Below, one piece after another: positions 37,127 through 42,300 of a stretch of 42,300 nt of DNA. Where the stretch lies: the NCBI GenBank assembly GCA_022703485.1, contig JAKLDO010000021.1, forward strand, positions 1 to 42,300, read 5' to 3'. Both the position numbers and the translations under genes were made by a program. Source of the stretch: a bacterium (lineage in GTDB: Bacteria > UBP6 > UBA1177). Below the pieces are notes generated by a model. It worked only from the letters and a program-made list of their open reading frames with translations, searched no databases and was not told the DNA's origin. Numbering within the stretch: the first letter of the stretch is position 1; each line of letters begins with the position of its first letter.

Positions 37127-40100
37127 CTACTCCGATCTGAATATGTATTTTTTAAGGAATCTTACGAATTCTGAAGTGATCTGACCCTCTCCGGCGAGCT
37201 GTTCAAGGGTCACATTGTAATATTCAAGGGCGAACCTTATGTCAGGAACTATCGCAAAAGCGTAATGGAACGCCGCCTTATCCAGTCTTGAAATGAAACC
37301 GGTTATGACATCAGGACCGGCAGATTCCAGTCTGTTGAATATTTCAAGGAACCTCGTCTGCATGCTTTCCCTGACGCTCTTGATGAACTTGACCTTGTCT
37401 TTACCTGTGAGCTTAAGTGTTGCACCGATAGTGCCTGCGGCATCCCTGTCATACGGGTCGATACCGCTGAATACGGTGAAAAGATCGTTCAGGATGTCAA
37501 ATTTCATCCTTCTCATGTCGGCATTCAGTGATTCAGGCCCGAACGCTATGACAGGAATTCTGCCCGGAATAATTCTGAACAGGTCCTTGAGCTCTTCATC
37601 AAAAGCCGCAGAAATATCCTCAAAACCGGATGCCAGTTTTATCTGGTCGATCAGCAGTATAAGCGGTCTGTGAACTGAACCGTTAAGAGGCTTTCCTGCC
37701 GGTCTAGGTTCATCCCTTGCGGCAGTCTTCATTATCTTTACATATTCTCTTACAATGAGATCCGTTTCGTTCATTCCGGCGATATGAAAAATATCATCAG
37801 TCTCCAGCGCGAAAAGTCTTGAAAATGCATCTTCACTGTCAGGAACATCAGAACCCATCTCATTGAGAATGCTTCCCAGAAGACAGAACGCCCTGCGGTT
37901 GTCTTTTTCGACAGCCATCAGTCTTTTGAGAGGATATAGCTCTCTGCCTGCCACAGAATCCATTATCACACCTTTAAGAAGTCTCTTCTCCTCTTCGGCA
38001 TCTCCTTTTTTCCATGCAAGCTTGGACATCATGACGGTCCTTGCGATCTCACCTTTTATATGCGATTCAATGAGACTCTGAGCTTCTTCTGTGTGTCCGT
38101 CCTTTATAAGGTTGGTTATGTGTATTGCGGCTGCCTCTTCGTCACCTTTCTCGAAGAAATATTTTATGGCTATCTTTTTACAGCTTTCCGACATGTCCTC
38201 GACAAAGAACGATCTCACCTGTCTGTATGACGAAAAACCGTTGAAATCATCATCGCTCAGACACATTTTCGATTCTATGAGGAACATCAGTTTCTTTTCA
38301 GCCTGTTCACTGCTCAAGGCTGTAAGGGACCTTGCCAGAAGAACAGAATCATCGGCGAACCCTGCGTTTTTCATTAGAACCGCAAGTTCCATCCCTTTAT
38401 CAAAATAAACGCTCCTGTCCTCATACTGTGTATTCCTGAAAAGTTCCATCGCATTCTGTGTATATCCTGCCGCAAGATATATGTCCAGCAGAAGAGCAAG
38501 CAGTCTTGTCCTGAAATTTTCATTGCCTTCCGATAAAAGTCTTCTGTTTATTTCGGCAATTGATGAATCATAATCAAGGCTTCCCGCAAGAATGCCGAAA
38601 TATTGTTCAAAAACCTCACTGTCATCCGTCTTTGCAGAGAGTTCCTTGAGCACTTCGAGAGCTTTCGGTTCATTTCCCTGACCGATAAGGAGTTTAGCGT
38701 ACTTCGAACCGTATTCCACTGAACCGGTCTTTTCCCATTTTTCACCGTATATCGTTATAAGCTGGGACTCCCTGCCTGAATTTTTAAGGAAACCTTCATA
38801 GATATCAGCGTATGAATCTATCATTTCCGCAGGTGTCGCCTTGTATCTCGCCCTGTGAAGCTCAAACAGCTGCTCATTTTCGATATGGTCGGCAAGCATT
38901 GAAACGGATTCATCGATGAACCTGCATTTTTCAACAGGGTCGGAAAGTTTCCTTGCATAAGTGTTCCTGAGGAAAAGTATTGTCTGATAATCCCCTTCCT
39001 TCATGTATATTTTCTCAAGTATCTCCCTGATTATACTGAAACTCTCAATGTCAGAACCGCTCATCAGTATGTTCTCGAACTCCTCTTTCATCTCAGGATT
39101 GTCAAGTCCCCTGAAGAACATTGACCATACTTTCCTCTTGTTCTCAGGCTCAAGTTTAAGATAGTACTTGAGTATGGTCTGAAGCCCTTTGTAGTATCCT
39201 TCATCGACATACCTGCCGGCAAGAAGCATCAAAGCTGTCTTCTTTGACGAGTTCTTTATGAGATTATCTATAGAGAACTTCCTTTCAAGAAGACTGACAA
39301 CGAACTGTTCATCCTGTGAAAGCCTGTAGCCTGATGAATCGGGTCTCTCTCCTTTTTTACGGAAGAAATAAAGGTCTTTCCAAAGAGATCCTTCACATCT
39401 TTTAAGGTACTGTTCAGAAACGAATGAAGGATCGCCGCTCTTGATCAGGTCTGCAAAATGCTCAATGTCCCTTTCAACAAAACTGCCCTGACCCGATCCT
39501 GAGAAATCTGCCGCACCTTCGATCATTCTAAGGTTCTCTTTAGCCATTATGTTGTCAGGGAACATCTTAAGGACCGTTCTGAAAATCTCAGCAGCCTCAC
39601 GGTTCATGTTGCTGTCACGGTAGATCATGCCGAGCCGTGTAAGATAGTACTGTCTGGTCTCCGAGTCGGTGTGCGATGCTTCAAGAAGCCTTTTGTAAAG
39701 GATTATGAGGTTTCCGATATCCTTTTTTCTCAGGTAGATCTTTTCAAGGTATAAGAGCGTCGGTATATGGTCGGGCTCTATCTCGAGTATCTCCATGAAA
39801 CATTCGAGCGCTCTTTCCATGTCACCGAGCTCCCTGAAGAATATTGAACCGTTGCGGTAATAAAGGTTAACGGTGTCAACAAGGTCTTTAGTGAGATCTA
39901 TCTCCTTGAAATTTATCTCTGTGAGCTTCTTCCAGCTTTTTGTAGTGTAATATATTTTCCCGAGCTTTTTTATTGTCGGAAGATGGTCTGGCGATATTTC
40001 GAGAATATTCTGGAAGTATTTCTGGGCGGAAACGAAATCCTTCTTGTTGTTCATGTAGGTCTCGGCGATTATCGTAAGCACCCTTATCCTTTCGCTTTCT

Positions 40101-41425
40101 TCAAGCGAGAACTCAAGCTCACGCAGAAGGGTCCTGATGTAGGCATCATAGTCATGCATCTTGAGGTATATTTCGGAAAGTGTCCTTACCACCTCGAATG
40201 AATGTTTCATCGAAAGGCTTTTTTCAAGAAGCGCTCTTGCATCACTGCTTTTATTAAGCTCTCTGTGGAGCACATCTCCTGCTTTGTAAAGATAATAAGC
40301 TTTGAGATTGGGATCATCCTCCCTTGCCGAAAGCTGACTGTAGAGATTGAAAAGATCGTTCCACATTCCGTTCTCTTCATAGACAGAAAGAACTCTGGAA
40401 AGGCTGATGGAACAGCTCAGAGGATCGTCCTCGACTATGTTCTTGTGTATCTCTGTCGCGAAATCCGGCATATCGAGCTTGTTCTCATAGACATCGGCGA
40501 GAAGTTCAAGGTATCTTGTCCTCTCGGGTCCTGTGGTCCTTTTTGCGGAAAGTTTATAGAACTTGCCTATGAGGTGCCATTTCTGGAATCTGTAAAGTAT
40601 CGGTGCGATGATATTAAGTATGAAAACGGAATCGGTGCTTTCCGCCAGAGCTCCCACAGAGGCCTCTATCCTGTCATCCATGCCGTTACGGTAATAGTAG
40701 AGGAACTCTATGAACTTGAGATGGGAGAAAGTTACCGTGAGCGGACTTTCTGAGACTTTGTTAGTAAAAGATTCTATCTGCTCGGGTGTTATGCCGTTGT
40801 ACTGAACAAGATAGAACTTGAGAACTTCAAATATGAACTGGCTGTAGCCTGATCTTTCGAAAAGCTCGAGCATAAGTGAGAACGCCTTTGATGCATCTCC
40901 GGCCCTTTCAGCTTTTACGGCCTCGAAAAGTGCAGAACAGGTATATTCAGCCCCTTTCATAACCTTTATTTCATTTGATTCATCGCTGTATGCTGAAATA
41001 AGGAGATCGGCGACACCGTCCTTCGAGTGCGGAGCAACTGCTTTTATTTCCGAAATGATCGCCTGTCTGTCGTTTTCGCAGTGAAAGAAAAGGAATATCA
41101 GCAGATCTCTGTAGTTGTGCGTATCGAGCTTTCCTTTCAGGTCTTTCAGTTTTTCGAACAGTCCGTCAGAGTGTCCGCCTGAGAGCAGTATCATGAAAAA
41201 AAGTTCAAGCTCGTCCTCCCCTTTTAGAAGAGAAAGAGCTTTTTCTTTCGACAGCGATATCAGCGCAGAGGGAAAGAAATCCTCCGGCACTTCATCAAGC
41301 ATGCTTTCGATAGGTCTGAACCTCTCTTTTTCCGCCTGCAGCTCTTCGCTGTTCAGCAGAAGATGATCGAACCTGATGTCCAGATTCTCAAGCGACTTGT
41401 CATCCGAAATAATGATCCTGCTCAT
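37127..41425 (-). CDS. Giant TPR-repeat protein (1432 aa), cytoplasmic, unknown
   Basis: The protein has no signal peptide or membrane helix. Residues of about 290-640 hold recognisable tetratricopeptide repeats (NLKAYYLYKAGDVLHRELN, AQKYFQNILEISPDHLPTI, ALECFMEILEIEPDHIPTL, AAEIFRTVLKMFPDNIMAK), and degenerate helical repeats continue to about 1180. The last 170 residues (from PLILLIDQIKLASGFEDI, through IIPGRIPVIAFGPESLN, to RFLKKYIFRSE) are non-repetitive and look like a separate domain I cannot name. Very long TPR proteins with a conserved C-terminal region are frequent in myxobacteria-like genomes, where most are uncharacterised. A GAGG Shine-Dalgarno lies 5 nt before the ATG. It heads the group with yciO, the ATPase-like gene and hinT. 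A scaffold role is likely, partners unknown. Confidence 0.85.
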   Translation of the reverse strand: MSRIIISDDKSLENLDIRFDHLLLNSEELQAEKERFRPIESMLDEVPEDFFPSALISLSKEKALSLLKGEDELELFFMILLSGGHSDGLFEKLKDLKGKLDTHNYRDLLIFLFFHCENDRQAIISEIKAVAPHSKDGVADLLISAYSDESNEIKVMKGAEYTCSALFEAVKAERAGDASKAFSLMLELFERSGYSQFIFEVLKFYLVQYNGITPEQIESFTNKVSESPLTVTFSHLKFIEFLYYYRNGMDDRIEASVGALAESTDSVFILNIIAPILYRFQKWHLIGKFYKLSAKRTTGPERTRYLELLADVYENKLDMPDFATEIHKNIVEDDPLSCSISLSRVLSVYEENGMWNDLFNLYSQLSAREDDPNLKAYYLYKAGDVLHRELNKSSDARALLEKSLSMKHSFEVVRTLSEIYLKMHDYDAYIRTLLRELEFSLEESERIRVLTIIAETYMNNKKDFVSAQKYFQNILEISPDHLPTIKKLGKIYYTTKSWKKLTEINFKEIDLTKDLVDTVNLYYRNGSIFFRELGDMERALECFMEILEIEPDHIPTLLYLEKIYLRKKDIGNLIILYKRLLEASHTDSETRQYYLTRLGMIYRDSNMNREAAEIFRTVLKMFPDNIMAKENLRMIEGAADFSGSGQGSFVERDIEHFADLIKSGDPSFVSEQYLKRCEGSLWKDLYFFRKKGERPDSSGYRLSQDEQFVVSLLERKFSIDNLIKNSSKKTALMLLAGRYVDEGYYKGLQTILKYYLKLEPENKRKVWSMFFRGLDNPEMKEEFENILMSGSDIESFSIIREILEKIYMKEGDYQTILFLRNTYARKLSDPVEKCRFIDESVSMLADHIENEQLFELHRARYKATPAEMIDSYADIYEGFLKNSGRESQLITIYGEKWEKTGSVEYGSKYAKLLIGQGNEPKALEVLKELSAKTDDSEVFEQYFGILAGSLDYDSSIAEINRRLLSEGNENFRTRLLALLLDIYLAAGYTQNAMELFRNTQYEDRSVYFDKGMELAVLMKNAGFADDSVLLARSLTALSSEQAEKKLMFLIESKMCLSDDDFNGFSSYRQVRSFFVEDMSESCKKIAIKYFFEKGDEEAAAIHITNLIKDGHTEEAQSLIESHIKGEIARTVMMSKLAWKKGDAEEEKRLLKGVIMDSVAGRELYPLKRLMAVEKDNRRAFCLLGSILNEMGSDVPDSEDAFSRLFALETDDIFHIAGMNETDLIVREYVKIMKTAARDEPRPAGKPLNGSVHRPLILLIDQIKLASGFEDISAAFDEELKDLFRIIPGRIPVIAFGPESLNADMRRMKFDILNDLFTVFSGIDPYDRDAAGTIGATLKLTGKDKVKFIKSVRESMQTRFLEIFNRLESAGPDVITGFISRLDKAAFHYAFAIVPDIRFALEYYNVTLEQLAGEGQITSEFVRFLKKYIFRSE

Positions 41426-41448
41426 AAAGACCTCGATATATCAATAAA

Positions 41449-42300
41449 TCATTCCTTCACACATCTGAACCCAACACTGTTGGAACTTGTCCACGGGGTG
41501 GCTCCCATTCGCTGGGCGATCCAGCCGCTGTAATTGGAGGTTTCCTCCCAGCGGCCGCCTTTCACTACTTTTATGCTGTCGCCGTACACCGGTTCAGTAT
41601 CAAGATAATCTGTCCAGTCGCTCGCCGTCCATTCCGACACATTGCCGTTCATGTCCATGACTCCGTATGGCGATATGTCTTTCGGATATGTACCGACTTC
41701 GGCTGTGTCATAACTTGTCGTTTCATTCAATGAATAGAATATGTTGCCGTATCTGTTCTCACTGTCAGGATCATCATCTCCCCAAGGATACCACTTCTTT
41801 TCTCCGCCGTTTGCAGCTTTCACCCATTCATGTTCTGTCGGAAGTCTTTTCCCCCGCCACAGACAATATTTTTCAGCTTCATAATAATCGACATACAGAA
41901 CCGGGTAATTGTCATATTCGGCATTACCCCAGTAATCAAACCTCCATCCTGAACGGTTTTTCACAGGTGCACGGCATATTCCGGCATCGACACATTCACG
42001 GTAATCCTTCTGAACAACCTCGAATTTATCGATCGAATATTCAGGAAGTGTAAGCTCCGGAGGTGTGTTCTTCCACCCTTCCCACGGTCTTTCATCAGGA
42101 TCGACATTTTCAATCGGCGGAGCGTAATCTCCCATATAATAAGCTCCGGCAGGGATCTTTATCATTTCTGCTGTATCTGCAACTGTCTGATAACCTTTGC
42201 ATTTTCCATCGGTGCAGACATCAAGCGGTGTTGAAGAGTTATTATCATCACATTTTTTCATATTAGGCGGATTTGTACATTTCTGGAGTTTCACAGAATA
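41449..42300 (-). CDS. FGE-like domain protein, partial (N-terminus beyond right edge)
   Basis: The reading frame is open to the window end, so the upstream part is missing; a GTG near the edge is not a credible start. The visible 283 codons begin with a Cys-rich segment (CTNPPNMKKCDDNNSSTPLD, then CTDGKCKGY) like the one in the lipoprotein at 27408, followed by the FGE-sulfatase fold: MIKIPAGAYYMGD, IDKFEVVQKDYRECVDAG, NYPVLYVDYYEAEKYCLWRGKRLPTEHEW, KWYPWGDDDPD, MNGNVSEWTASDW, VVKGGRWEE and VGFRCVKE. The catalytic Cys pair expected after the GGRW motif is absent (NYSGWIAQRM there). It probably has the same lipoprotein-propeller-FGE architecture as its paralogue, but the N-terminal part cannot be seen. 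Confidence 0.85.
   Translation of the reverse strand, partial: YSVKLQKCTNPPNMKKCDDNNSSTPLDVCTDGKCKGYQTVADTAEMIKIPAGAYYMGDYAPPIENVDPDERPWEGWKNTPPELTLPEYSIDKFEVVQKDYRECVDAGICRAPVKNRSGWRFDYWGNAEYDNYPVLYVDYYEAEKYCLWRGKRLPTEHEWVKAANGGEKKWYPWGDDDPDSENRYGNIFYSLNETTSYDTAEVGTYPKDISPYGVMDMNGNVSEWTASDWTDYLDTEPVYGDSIKVVKGGRWEETSNYSGWIAQRMGATPWTSSNSVGFRCVKE

Overview
The window reads as a chromosomal segment of a diderm (Gram-negative-type) bacterium of moderate GC content, in the low to mid 40s percent by eye. All 32 recognisable genes lie on the minus strand, so transcription runs right to left. Coding density is very high: the largest gap is 188 bp, many genes overlap by ATGA or TAATG, and no tRNA, rRNA, insertion sequence or CRISPR array was seen. 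A LolA-type lipoprotein carrier, at least five lipobox proteins, an Slt-type lytic transglycosylase and a long GyrB (816 aa, with the insert typical of Gram-negative GyrB) all imply an outer membrane. Acidic Asp/Glu linkers in lipoproteins, formylglycine-generating-enzyme (FGE)-like C-terminal domains and a 1432-residue TPR protein recall Myxococcota/deltaproteobacteria-like or uncultured candidate-phylum genomes. The phylum cannot be fixed from sequence alone.

Layout in transcription order. (1) 42300-34765: a partial FGE-like protein, the 1432-aa TPR protein, a YciO/YrdC protein, a membrane protein that looks like a degenerate P1B-type ATPase, and a HIT protein. (2) 34698-29690, after a hairpin: an HtrA/DegP-like protease, a geranylgeranyl-reductase-type flavoprotein, an AT-rich YhcG/DUF1016 nuclease gene that looks inserted, a DUF362 double-4Fe-4S protein and a phosphoribosyltransferase. 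(3) 29618-27408: an FGE-like lipoprotein with its own candidate promoter. (4) 27348-23505: purine nucleoside phosphorylase, cytidine deaminase, a B12-binding-type radical SAM protein, an orphan Hpt protein and a UPF0104/YbhN-type membrane protein. (5) 23403-14134: a seven-gene operon behind a candidate promoter, holding a CpoB/YbgF-like lipoprotein, two propeller-like lipoproteins, LolA, a SWIM-SNF2 helicase, a small RHH-like/SHOCT-like protein and a secreted protein. (6) 13945-8993: gyrB-gyrA. (7) 8856-5733: khpA, a membrane-anchored unknown and rarA. (8) 5638-1: Slt transglycosylase, SpoIID/LytB-domain protein, TPR lipoprotein and an ABC-F ATPase that runs off the left edge.

Themes are cell-envelope maintenance (LolA with co-transcribed lipoproteins, HtrA, Slt plus SpoIID), DNA topology and repair (gyrase, RarA, SNF2) and nucleoside salvage. 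The strongest candidate for something undescribed is the 463-aa P-type-ATPase-like protein at 35108-36499. It keeps the family's order of membrane and soluble blocks but has lost the actuator domain, the CPC metal site and most catalytic residues. Others worth attention are a gyrase A with Ala and Gly at the two main quinolone-contact positions, a DUF362 ferredoxin protein with two plausible starts that would place it on different sides of the membrane, twin palindromes inside the yhcG gene, and an RHH-like/SHOCT-like protein coupled to a SWIM-SNF2 helicase.
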